64,000 nt of DNA from Demequina litorisediminis (GTDB lineage Bacteria; Actinomycetota; Actinomycetes; Actinomycetales; Demequinaceae), in assembly GCF_030161615.1 (NCBI RefSeq), contig NZ_BSUN01000001.1, forward strand, positions 682,001-746,000. The letters run 5' to 3'. The translations under genes were made by a program, and so were the position numbers. Numbering within the stretch: the first letter of the stretch is position 1; each line of letters begins with the position of its first letter. The notes beneath the pieces are model-generated. The model saw only the letters and a list, made by a program, of their open reading frames with translations, had not been told where the DNA came from and did no database searches. Below are positions 56,611 to 64,000 of this stretch, one piece after another.

Positions 56611-57411
56611 ATGAGTGAAGCAGCGACTTTTGCCTCCGAGGCAGCCCAAGCCCTTGCCGCCGCCACCGGCGTCGACCACCACGACATCGCCCTGATCCTG
56701 GGCTCCGGATGGGGTGGCGCGGCCGACCTCATCGGCGAGGAGATCGCCTCGGTGCCCGCCGAGCAGATCCCCGGCTTCGGCGGCCACGTGGTCGCGGGCC
56801 ACCACGCCACGCTCCGATCGCTGCGCACGGCTGACGGCCGCAACGTCCTCGTGTTGGGTGCGCGCCAGCACTTCTACCAGACCCGCGACGCGGGCAAGGT
56901 GGCGCACGCCGTGCGCACCGCCGCAGCCGCCGGATGCCACACACTCGTCGTCACCAACGGGTGCGGGTCGACCCGGCCCGAGGTGGGCCCGGGATCGGTG
57001 GTGCTCCTCGAGGATCACCTCAACCTCACCGGCGCGACGCCCCTCGAGGGCGCCACCTTCGTCGATATGACGCAGGCGTACTCGCCGCGACTGCAGGAGA
57101 TCGCGCGGTCCATCGACCCGTCGCTGCCCGGCGGCATCTACGCGCAGTTCCAGGGCCCTCAGTACGAGACCCCCGCCGAGGTGAAGATGGCCACCGTGCT
57201 GGGCGCCAACCTCGTCGGCATGTCCACCACCCTGGAGGTCATCGCGGCCCGTGAGGCGGGACTCGAGGTGCTCGGACTGTCGCTTGTCACCAACCTTGGC
57301 GCGGGCATCGGCGGCGAGACGCTGAACCATCAGGAGGTACTCGATGCAGGCGTCGCCGCAGCGCCGCGCATTTCGCGCCTGCTCGCCGACATCGTCGAGG
57401 CCATGCGATGA
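56611..57411 (+). CDS. purine nucleoside phosphorylase, trimeric type
   Basis: 266 aa. Motifs: DIALILGSGWGGAADLIGEE, GFGGHVVAGHHATLRSL, GARQHFYQTRD, VVTNGCGSTRPEVGPGSVVL, QFQGPQYETPAEVKM and NLGAGIGGETLNHQEV. Phosphorolysis of inosine and guanosine to base and ribose-1-phosphate. Stop overlaps the phosphosugar mutase start (ATGA). Part of the nucleoside salvage region 56.6-64 kb. No frameshift. Confidence 0.95.
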   Translation: MSEAATFASEAAQALAAATGVDHHDIALILGSGWGGAADLIGEEIASVPAEQIPGFGGHVVAGHHATLRSLRTADGRNVLVLGARQHFYQTRDAGKVAHAVRTAAAAGCHTLVVTNGCGSTRPEVGPGSVVLLEDHLNLTGATPLEGATFVDMTQAYSPRLQEIARSIDPSLPGGIYAQFQGPQYETPAEVKMATVLGANLVGMSTTLEVIAAREAGLEVLGLSLVTNLGAGIGGETLNHQEVLDAGVAAAPRISRLLADIVEAMR

Positions 57412-59120
57412 CCGGCATCGAGGGCGTGCTCGTCGCCGCTCGCGCGTGGGCGGAGGATGACCCGGACCAGCGCACCCGCGAGGAGCTCGAGGCCCTGATC
57501 GCCGCGGCCGAGGCGGGCTACGAGGACGCCGTCGACGAACTCGTAGACGCCTTCCGCGGCATGCTCCAGTTCGGCACCGCGGGACTGCGCGGCCGCCTGG
57601 GAGCCGGGCCGAACCGCATGAACCGCGCGGTCGTGATCCGGGCAGCGGCGGGCCTCGCGCGCTACCTCAGCGACTCGCTCGGGGCTGGTGGGTTCGAGGG
57701 GCCGGCGCGCGTGGCCATCGGCTACGACGCCCGCCACGGCTCGCACGCGTTCGCGCTCGACACGGCGGCGGTCATGACGGCCGCCGGCCACCACGCGATG
57801 GTGCTGCCGTCCGCACTGCCTACGCCCGTGCTCGCCTACGCGACGCGCGCGCTCGAGGCCGATGCCGGCGTCATGGTCACCGCCTCGCACAACCCTCCGC
57901 AGGACAACGGCTACAAGGTCTACCTGGGCGGACGTGTCGTCACGGACGAGGGTCAGGGCGCACAGATTGTGCCGCCGCACGATGCAGGCATTGCGCAGCG
58001 CATCGCCGAGGTCGCCAATGTCGCCTCTGTGCCGCGCGCCGACGACGGCTGGGAGGACCTCGACATGACGGTCCTCGCGCAGTACGTGTCGCAGGTCGCC
58101 GGCCTGGTGGGCATGCCGCCGGCCGACGGCTCGCGCGGCGACGTGCGCATCGTCCTCACTCCCCTGCACGGGGTGGGGGGCAGCACGGTCGAGGCCACGC
58201 TCGCCACCGCGGGCTTCACGGACACCCACACCGTGGCTCAGCAGGCCGCGCCCGACCCCGAGTTCCCCACGGTGGACTTCCCCAATCCCGAGGAGCCTGG
58301 CGCGATTGACCTGTCGCTCGCCCTCGCCGAGGAGGTGGGGGCCGATGTGGTGATCGCGAACGACCCCGACGCGGACCGTTGCGCCGTCGCCACCGTCATT
58401 GACGGCCGCTGGCAGATGCTCCACGGCGACGTGGTCGGCGCACTCCTGGGTGAGCGTGTCGCGTCGCGCGGCGGCCACCCCGAGGGCGCGGTCCTCGCCA
58501 ACTCCATCGTGTCGTCGCAGATGCTGGGCAGGATCGCCGAGGCGCACGGGCTGACTCACGCGTACACGCTGACCGGTTTCAAGTGGATCGGGCGCGAGCC
58601 CGGCCTGGTGTTCGGCTACGAGGAGGCGCTCGGCTACTGCGTCGCCCCCGATCTGGTGCGCGACAAGGACGGCGTCTCTGCCGCGGTCCTTGTCGCCGAG
58701 TACGTGTCCGAGTTGAAGGCGGCGGGCCGCACGCTTGCCGACGCGATCGACGACCTCGCACGCGCCTACGGCATCCACCTCACGCGTCAGGTCTCGGCCC
58801 GCTTCACCGACATCGCCGAGATCCCTGCTCTGATGGAGCGGCTGCTGGCCTCGCCTCCGGACGCCCTTGCGGGGTCCACGGTCGCGTCGACCGATGACAT
58901 GAACGCCGGCTTCCGCGGCCTGCCGCCCACCAACGGGCTGCACCTGGCCACAGAGTCGGGCGCCCGCGTCATCATCCGCCCCTCGGGCACGGAGCCCAAG
59001 ATCAAGGCGTACCTCGAGGTGGTCGAGCCTGCCTCCGCCTCCGTCCAGGACTCGCGCGAGCGGGCCGAGGACGCCATGGACGCCCTCGAGGCGGACGTCC
59101 GCTCGCTGTTGGGCGTCTAG
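57408..59120 (+). CDS. phosphosugar mutase (phosphopentomutase/phosphomannomutase type)
   Basis: 570 aa, alpha-D-phosphohexomutase family: FGTAGLRGRLGAGPNRMNRA, phosphoserine loop VMVTASHNPPQDNGYKVYLG, metal loop IANDPDADRCAVAT, sugar-ring loop KWIGREPGLVFGYEEALGYC and phosphate loop IIRPSGTEPKIKAYLEV. Coupled to the purine nucleoside phosphorylase and near deoC, so conversion of (deoxy)ribose-1-phosphate to the 5-phosphate is likely. Longest gene here with no frame break (1.7 kb). A 13-bp hairpin terminator follows. Confidence 0.93.
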   Translation: MTGIEGVLVAARAWAEDDPDQRTREELEALIAAAEAGYEDAVDELVDAFRGMLQFGTAGLRGRLGAGPNRMNRAVVIRAAAGLARYLSDSLGAGGFEGPARVAIGYDARHGSHAFALDTAAVMTAAGHHAMVLPSALPTPVLAYATRALEADAGVMVTASHNPPQDNGYKVYLGGRVVTDEGQGAQIVPPHDAGIAQRIAEVANVASVPRADDGWEDLDMTVLAQYVSQVAGLVGMPPADGSRGDVRIVLTPLHGVGGSTVEATLATAGFTDTHTVAQQAAPDPEFPTVDFPNPEEPGAIDLSLALAEEVGADVVIANDPDADRCAVATVIDGRWQMLHGDVVGALLGERVASRGGHPEGAVLANSIVSSQMLGRIAEAHGLTHAYTLTGFKWIGREPGLVFGYEEALGYCVAPDLVRDKDGVSAAVLVAEYVSELKAAGRTLADAIDDLARAYGIHLTRQVSARFTDIAEIPALMERLLASPPDALAGSTVASTDDMNAGFRGLPPTNGLHLATESGARVIIRPSGTEPKIKAYLEVVEPASASVQDSRERAEDAMDALEADVRSLLGV

Positions 59121-59128
59121 CACTCACG

Positions 59129-59172
59129 CGAGAGCCCCCTGCGCGTCCCAGTGGGCGCTCAGGGGGCTCTCG
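59129..59172. terminator. 13-bp hairpin between convergent mutase and deoC
   Basis: CGAGAGCCCCCTG (59129-59141) faces CAGGGGGCTCTCG (59160-59172), loop of 18. Sits between convergent genes, so it may serve both. Confidence 0.75.
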
Positions 59173-59217
59173 TGCACGTGCGTGCGTCCCAGTGGACGCT
59201 CAGGGCTGCTCTACGGC

Positions 59218-59911
59218 TCAGTAACCGCCGTCGCCAGCGTCCTCGACGACCACACCATCGAGCCCGTCAAGCACCGCGCGAGTGCCGGACAGCCCCAGGC
59301 GGGTGGCGCCTGCCTCGATCATCGCCAGTGCCGCATCGGCCGTGCGAATGCCGCCCGAGGCCTTGACCCCCAGCGCGTCGCCCACGGTCTTGCGCATGAG
59401 CGCGACTGCCTCGACGGAGGCGCCGCCTGCGGGGTGGAAGCCGGTCGAGGTCTTCACGAAGTCGGCCTTGGCCCGCACCGCGGCCTCGCAGGCACCCACG
59501 ATCGCCTCGTCGCTCAGCGCCGCGGACTCGATGATGACCTTGAGGATCTTGCCGTCGGGCACCGAAGCCCGCACGGCGGCGATGTCCGCCTCCACCTCCT
59601 TGAAGCGCCCCTCGATGGCGGCAGCGATGTCGATCACCATGTCGACCTCATCGGCACCCTGGGCGATCGAGAGCGCGGCCTCGGCGGCCTTGACCGACGA
59701 GTGGTGCTTGCCCGAGGGGAAGCCGCACACGGTCGCGACGGCAACGCCCTCGGGGACATCGACAGGCAGCATCGACGGCGACACACAGATCGAGAACACG
59801 CCAAGGTCCGCGGCCTCCGCAGCGAGCGCGTCGACATCGGCGGGGGTCGACTCCGGCTTGAGGAGGGTGTGGTCCACGTACTGGGCGAGGCTCGGCGCGA
59901 GTGAGAGTCAT
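59218..59911 (-). CDS. deoC: deoxyribose-phosphate aldolase (one frameshift)
   Basis: 230 aa after removing a base near 59888; start ATG 59911 then gives [20 protein letters not shown]. Motifs: [37 protein letters not shown], the first active lysine in [15 protein letters not shown], the Schiff-base lysine in [17 protein letters not shown] and VKASGGIRT. Cleaves 2-deoxyribose-5-phosphate to acetaldehyde and glyceraldehyde-3-phosphate. Confidence 0.95.
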
Positions 59912-59985
59912 GTCACCAGAGTACGGGCCGAGGTTGCCAGCGCGCACGAGGTTTGAGAGCCTAGAGGCAGAGCCCAGCCAGGCTC

Positions 59986-60024
59986 CCGGACGAAGTGACG
60001 TACCCGGCATTGCGACAAGACGTC
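59986..60024 (+). promoter_or_regulatory. guanidine-III riboswitch (mini-ykkC type)
   Basis: Reads CCGGACGAAGTGACG, TACCCGG, then CGACAAGACGTC, matching the guanidine-III consensus: CCGG of 59986-59989 pairs with CCGG after the TAC, and GACGT pairs with ACGTC at 60020-60024 to form the pseudoknot. It ends about 7 bases before GGAG and 17 before the gdx start, so translation control is likely. Confidence 0.85.
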
Positions 60025-60040
60025 TCACTGGAGAGACATC

Positions 60041-60355
60041 ATGGCTTGGGTCGTTCTCGTGATCTCGGGAATCCTGGAGGCCGTCTGGGCGACGGCACTG
60101 GGCAAATCTGAAGGCTTCACCCGCCTTGCCCCCACCATCACCTTTGGCATCGCGCTGGTCGCCTCCATGGGCGGGCTCGCGTACGCGATGCGCTCGCTCC
60201 CGGTGGGCACGTCGTACGCGATCTGGGTCGGCATCGGCGCGACGCTAACGGTGGGGTACGCGATGGCGACGGGGGCTGAGGCCGCCTCGCTCACGAAGAT
60301 CCTGCTGATCCTGGGCATCGTGGGCTGCGTCGTGGGACTGAAACTCTCCCACTAG
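60041..60355 (+). CDS. gdx: guanidinium exporter Gdx (SMR family, SugE-type)
   Basis: 104 aa, four transmembrane helices. SMR features: MAWVVLVISGILEAVWATAL with the essential membrane Glu (residue 13), then EGFTRLAPTITFGIAL, LPVGTSYAIWVGIGATLTVG and KILLILGIVGCVVGLKLS. The Gdx subtype exports guanidinium in exchange for protons; the guanidine-III riboswitch immediately upstream independently supports this over a drug-export role. Confidence 0.95.
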   Translation: MAWVVLVISGILEAVWATALGKSEGFTRLAPTITFGIALVASMGGLAYAMRSLPVGTSYAIWVGIGATLTVGYAMATGAEAASLTKILLILGIVGCVVGLKLSH

Positions 60356-60423
60356 GCGCCCGGCGCTCAGCGCTCAGTACCGTCAGCGCCCTGAGCGCCC
60401 ACTGGCAGACAGCCAGAAGCCGG

Positions 60424-60483
60424 AGCGCGCCCTCAGCGTCCACCAGCGAGCATGTCGCTCTCCGGTGGGCGCTGGGGCGCGCC
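60424..60483. terminator. large hairpin between convergent gdx and add
   Basis: GCGCGCCC with GGGCGCGC (outer) and CAGCGTCCACC with GGTGGGCGCTG (60434-60444, 60464-60474, one mismatch) form a nested stem in the 143-bp gap. Probably a bidirectional terminator; the rest of the gap shows nothing else. Confidence 0.6.
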
Positions 60484-60498
60484 AGGCGCTGCGACGGG

Positions 60499-61572
60499 TT
60501 ACGCCTCGCCGAAGCCGTAGGCCTCGAGGATGGTCTCGGCGAGATCGCCGCGCTCCTCGTAGGGCAGGAAGGCACCCCAGGCGGCGGTCAGCGTCGCCTC
60601 GAGCAGGTCCTCCTTGGTCCAGCCAGCCTCGACCAGCACGCCGAACTCGCCCGACATGGACACGCCCGACACCAGGCGGTTGTCGGTATTGATGGTGACC
60701 GCGAAGCCCAGGTCACGCAGCGTGTGCATGGGGTGGTTCTCGATCGAGGGCGCCGCGGCGGTCTGCACGTTGGACGTGGGGCAGCACTCGAGCGGGATCT
60801 GCTGGTCGAGCGCGTGACGCGCCACGAGACCAAGCGACGGCTCCTCGCCATTGAAGTCCTCAATGTCCTCGTGGATACGCACGCCGTGGCCGATGCGGCG
60901 GGCACCCTGGAAGAGCGCCTCACCCACCGAGTCGGCGCCGTCGGCCTCGCCGGCGTGGATGGTGACCGGCATGTGCGCGGCGCGCAGCGCGGTGAACGCG
61001 GGTGCGTGGTTGTCCGCGGGGAAGCCGAACTCGGGTCCGGCGATGTCGAAGCCCACGCAGCACTTGTCGCGGTTGACGATGGCCAGCGCGGCGATCTCGG
61101 GCGAGCGGTCGAGGTGGCGCATCGCATCGAGGATGGCGCCCACGCGGATGGTGTTGCCCGCCTCGGCCGCCTCCGCGACGCCCTCGTCGATGCCCGCCTG
61201 GACGGCCTCGACGACCTCCTGCAGGTCAAGACCGCCCTCAACGTGCTGCTCGGGGGCGTAGCGCAGGCTCGGCGTAGATCACGCCGTCAGCCGCGAGGTC
61301 GACCACGGCCTCACGGGCGACGCGTCGCAGGTTGGTAGCGGTCTGCATCACGGCACAGGTGTGGGCGAAGGCCTCCAGGTAGCGCACCAGGTCACCGGAG
61401 TTGGCGTTGGTGGCGAAGATCTGGGCGAGGCTCGGCCGGGTCGGTCGAGGAAGGCTCGTGGCCGATCTCGGCGGCGAGGCTCGATGAGGGTCGACGGGCG
61501 GAGTCCACCGTCGAGGTGGTCGTGCAACAGGACCTTGGGCAGGGCGACGATCTCGTCGTGGGTGAGGGTCAT
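60499..61572 (-). CDS. add: adenosine deaminase (three frameshifts)
   Basis: 356 aa after removing bases near 61484, 61431 and 61267. Metal site KVLLHDHLDGGLRPSTL (HxH), then NSGDLVRYLEAFAHTCAVMQ, DIAGPEFGFPADNHAPAF, the HAGE motif TIHAGEADGADSVGEA, RIGHGVRIHEDI, LECCPTSNVQT and NTDNRLVSGVSMS. Deaminates adenosine and deoxyadenosine to feed purine nucleoside phosphorylase. Convergent with gdx. Confidence 0.95.
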
Positions 61573-61628
61573 GGCACCAGGCTAGCCGCGACACCGGGCC
61601 GCCGGGAATCGACCGCGAGGAAAGACCT

Positions 61629-62635
61629 TCAGCGCTTGCGCGGTCGAGGCAGCACCATCCACGACACACGAGTCCAGTGGCCGAGCGCCGGCTCTTTGGG
61701 CCCGCCGCCCAGCAGGCGGTCGACCGCGAGGGGCAGCACCCGTCCGGACGATGGCTCGTAGACCTCAAAACCGGCCTCCGTGCGCGCGGTGAGCAGCACC
61801 ACGTGCCGCGGCACCACGTGATCGAGGCCACCGCTGGAGTCGCCTCCGGTGTACATCGGCACGGGGATACCGTCCCTCAGGGCGGCGGATGCGTGAGCAA
61901 CGGCGGCCGCCACGCGCTCGCCGTCCGTATCGTCCACCATCGCGCCGCGGAACCGCAGGCCCGCGAACCTGGTGGCGTTGTCGACGCGCCATGGCGGGGT
62001 GCCGTAGGCCCGGGGCCACGGCAGCGGGCCGAGCGCCGCGGAGGTCGCTTCGCGGTGGAGGACGCGCTGGAGCGACTGCCACCTCTCCTCGATGGTGCGG
62101 GCACCCAGTTCGAGCGCGGCCGCGCATTCGGAGGGCAGATGATCGCCGAGCGAGCGCCCGGTCGCGACCCATGCCGCGACAAAGGGATCGCCGGTCATCA
62201 GCATCATCGCCATCACGGCGGCACCGCACGTGGTCTGGTCCACCTGCACCGCGCGGATCGAGCCGAACCGCACCGAGCCGATGCCCGCGCCAGCGGGGTG
62301 GCGGATCGTGTCCTTTGCAGTGTCCGGAAGCCGGTGCCACGCCGCGGCAAGGGCCGCGACAGCCGTCAGCGGCGCGCCGCTCGCGGTGGCCCGCTCGATG
62401 ACCGCCGGATCCTCCCTGGCTCGCTGACCGCCGCCTCGAGGGCCTTGCGGTCGGCGGGTGAGGCAGCGGCAAGGCGACGTTCGTGGATGCGAGCAAAGAT
62501 GGTGTCGCTCTCGCCACGCACTCCGCGGTCGGCCACCGCGGCGGCGTGAGAGACCGTCTCGGGACGAGCCCACGTCGGGGTCGCTCCGAGCACCCTCGTG
62601 GCTTTGGAGGCCAACGAGGTGAGGGTCCATCCCAC
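61629..62635 (-). CDS. putative C39/papain-like cysteine peptidase, cytosolic (one indel)
   Basis: 335 aa after restoring one G near 62418. GTG 62635 lies two bases after the deoA stop. N-terminal 85 residues are helical (SLASKATRVLGATPTWARPE, HERRLAAASPADRKALEAAV). The catalytic domain shows VDQTTCGAAVMAMMLMTGD with the Cys nucleophile, then VPRHVVLLTARTEAGFEVYE with His and a carboxylate position. This resembles C39-like peptidases without signal peptide or transporter. I know no described function. Its place inside a nucleoside salvage operon is unexpected. Confidence 0.65.
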
Positions 62636-62637
62636 TG

Positions 62638-63948
62638 TCAGATCGCCGCCTCGATGCGGTCGAGGACGATCCGGCGTTCCACGGGGGCGTCGCCGATCTC
62701 GATCGCGCCCGCTCCCCCGCAGGCCTCGTCGAGTGCCGCGAGGCCGCGCGGCATCCGCGACTCGGTTTCGGTGTGGAGGGTGGCGATGACCTCGCCCGCC
62801 TTCACGGTGTCTCCCAGTGTCTTGTGCAGCGTGACGCCCGCCGACACCTGGACCGGGTCCTCCTTGCGGGCGCGGCCAGCGCCCAGGCGCCAGCCGGCGA
62901 TGCCGAAGCCGAGCGCGTCCACGCGGGTCAGGATGCCGTCGCGGTCGGCGCGGACCTCCTCGACATGCGGCGCCTCGGGCATGACGGCGTCCACGTCGCC
63001 GCCCTGGGCCGTGATCATGCGGCGCCACATGTCCATGGCGCGGCCGTCGGCAAGCGCATCGGCCGGGTCCACGCCAGTCACGCCAGCGCCGGCGAGCATC
63101 TCGCGCGCCAACTCGACCGTCGGCTCCACCACGTCGGCGGGGCCGCCGCCTGCGAGAACCTCCACCGACTCAGTGACCTCCAGGCCGTTGCCGATGGTGC
63201 GTCCCAGCGGGGTCGACATGTCGGTCAGCAGCGCCGAGGTCCGCACCCCGGCGTCCGAGCCAAGGTTGACCATGGTTTCGGCGAGGCTCGCGCGCCTGGT
63301 CGATGTCCTTCATGAAGGCGCCGGAGCCGACCTTCACATCCAGCACGAGCACGCCCGTGCCCTCGGCGATCTTCTTCGACATGATCGACGCGGCGATCAT
63401 GGGGATCGACTCGACCGTTCCGGTGACGTCGCGCAGCGCATAGAGCCTTCTTGTCTGCGGGAGCAAGGCCGGAACCCGCTGCGCAGATCACCGGGCCCAC
63501 GTCGCGCAGCCTGCGCGTGCATCTCCTCGTTGCTGAGCGCTGCGCGCCAGCCGGGGATCGACTCGAGCTTGTCGAGGGTTCCTCCGGTGTGCCCGAGTCC
63601 GCGGCCCGAGAGCCGAGGCACGGCGACGCCGTAGACGGCGACCAGGGGTGCCAGCGGGAGGGTGATCTTGTCACCCACTCCGCCCGTCGAGTGCTTGTCC
63701 GCGGTGGGCCTGCCGAGACCCGAGAAGTCCAGCCGCTCGCCCGTGGCGATCATGGCGGCCGTCCAGCGTGCGATCTCGGTGCGCGACATGCCGCGCTGCA
63801 GGATCGCCATGGCGAGAGAACTCATCTGCTCGTCGGCCACCACCCCACGCGTGTAGGCGTCGACCACCCAGTCGATCTGGTCGTCGCTGAGGGTGCCGCC
63901 ATCGCGCTTGACGCGAATGACGTCCACGGCGTCGTGTCGCTCGGTCAC
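62638..63948 (-). CDS. deoA: thymidine phosphorylase (three frameshifts)
   Basis: 435 aa after removing bases near 63513, 63447 and 63289. Motifs: [20 protein letters not shown], the phosphate/sugar region [60 protein letters not shown] and [12 protein letters not shown], then the C-terminal [17 protein letters not shown]. Releases thymine or uracil from nucleosides. GTG start overlaps the cytidine deaminase stop. Confidence 0.95.
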
Positions 63949-64000
63949 TTGGCCTTCTCCAGATCCTCCGGCCCGAATGCGCCGGGCAGGAACTCGTCCA
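63945..64000 (-). CDS. cdd: cytidine deaminase C-terminus, partial at window edge
   Basis: Only the last 17 codons are visible: [17 protein letters not shown], which matches the conserved LLPxAFGPDDL end of cytidine deaminases. The gene continues beyond 64000 on the minus strand, and its stop overlaps the deoA start (GTGA). Order cdd-deoA is standard for pyrimidine salvage operons. Confidence 0.75.
   Translation of the reverse strand, partial: DEFLPGAFGPEDLEKAK

Noticed and set aside
57330-59123. 597-codon open frame antisense to the phosphosugar mutase
   Set aside because: Shadow frame of a fully conserved enzyme in high-GC DNA; Arg/Gly/Val-rich composition and no motif.

Overview
The window is high-GC actinobacterial chromosome. 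Gene content (split acyl-CoA carboxylase with an AccE epsilon subunit, UDP-galactopyranose mutase, EfeUOB, many GTG starts, strong GAGG-type Shine-Dalgarno sites) fits the order Micrococcales, for example a Demequina- or Cellulomonas-like soil or plant-polymer degrader; the genus is inference.

Layout. (1) 1-3.6 kb: right end of an integrated prophage (tail proteins, M23 endolysin with a membrane tail, holin-like protein, membrane coiled-coil protein). It ends inside the 5' part of a CpaF/TadA-type pilus ATPase gene, whose N-terminal stub remains at 3585-3887. (2) 4-9 kb: a conserved actinobacterial protein, an SRAP protein, a LytTR/GHKL two-component system and a secreted esterase. (3) 9-20.5 kb: an envelope-polysaccharide operon (GH3, GtrA-like, GT2, glf) followed by two separately terminated GH3 enzymes and a small lipoprotein. 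(4) 20.8-24.2 kb: birA divergent from acyl-CoA carboxylase beta and epsilon genes and a DUF218 protein. (5) 24.2-31.8 kb: regulator/transporter pairs (MarR/DoxX, MarR/MFS, phosphotransferase/MATE/TetR). (6) 31.8-47 kb: a carbohydrate island with glycerate kinase, GH42 beta-galactosidase, a complete ABC sugar importer, and two divergent clusters (PmoA-like, cupin, Gfo/Idh/MocA; and Gfo/Idh/MocA, DUF993, TIM-barrel isomerase) around a LacI regulator with three matching operators. (7) 47-55 kb: maf, the biotin-carboxylase/BCCP subunit, efeUOB and a membrane protein fused to a phosphatase-like domain. (8) 55-64 kb: quinone-type flavoprotein reductase, then nucleoside salvage (punA, phosphosugar mutase, deoC, add, deoA, cdd) interrupted by a guanidine-III riboswitch with its guanidinium exporter.

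A dominant property is sequence quality. About 80 single-base insertions break otherwise intact conserved genes, nearly always where the conserved protein demands AGCT and the window reads AGGCT or AGCCT; a smaller set are C/G homopolymer length errors. After correction every gene tested returns to a whole number of codons, so I annotate these as intact genes with probable sequencing errors, not pseudogenes. The only clearly broken gene is the prophage-interrupted pilus ATPase.

Signals that gene calling does not explain: a roughly 20-fold over-represented 9-mer (GGCCGATGC), two copies of a 60-bp double-palindrome intergenic repeat, helically phased GTGACC repeats upstream of the GH3 region, and a LacI operator family around a sugar pathway I cannot name. 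All sequence counts were made by eye. No rRNA, tRNA, IS element or CRISPR array was seen.
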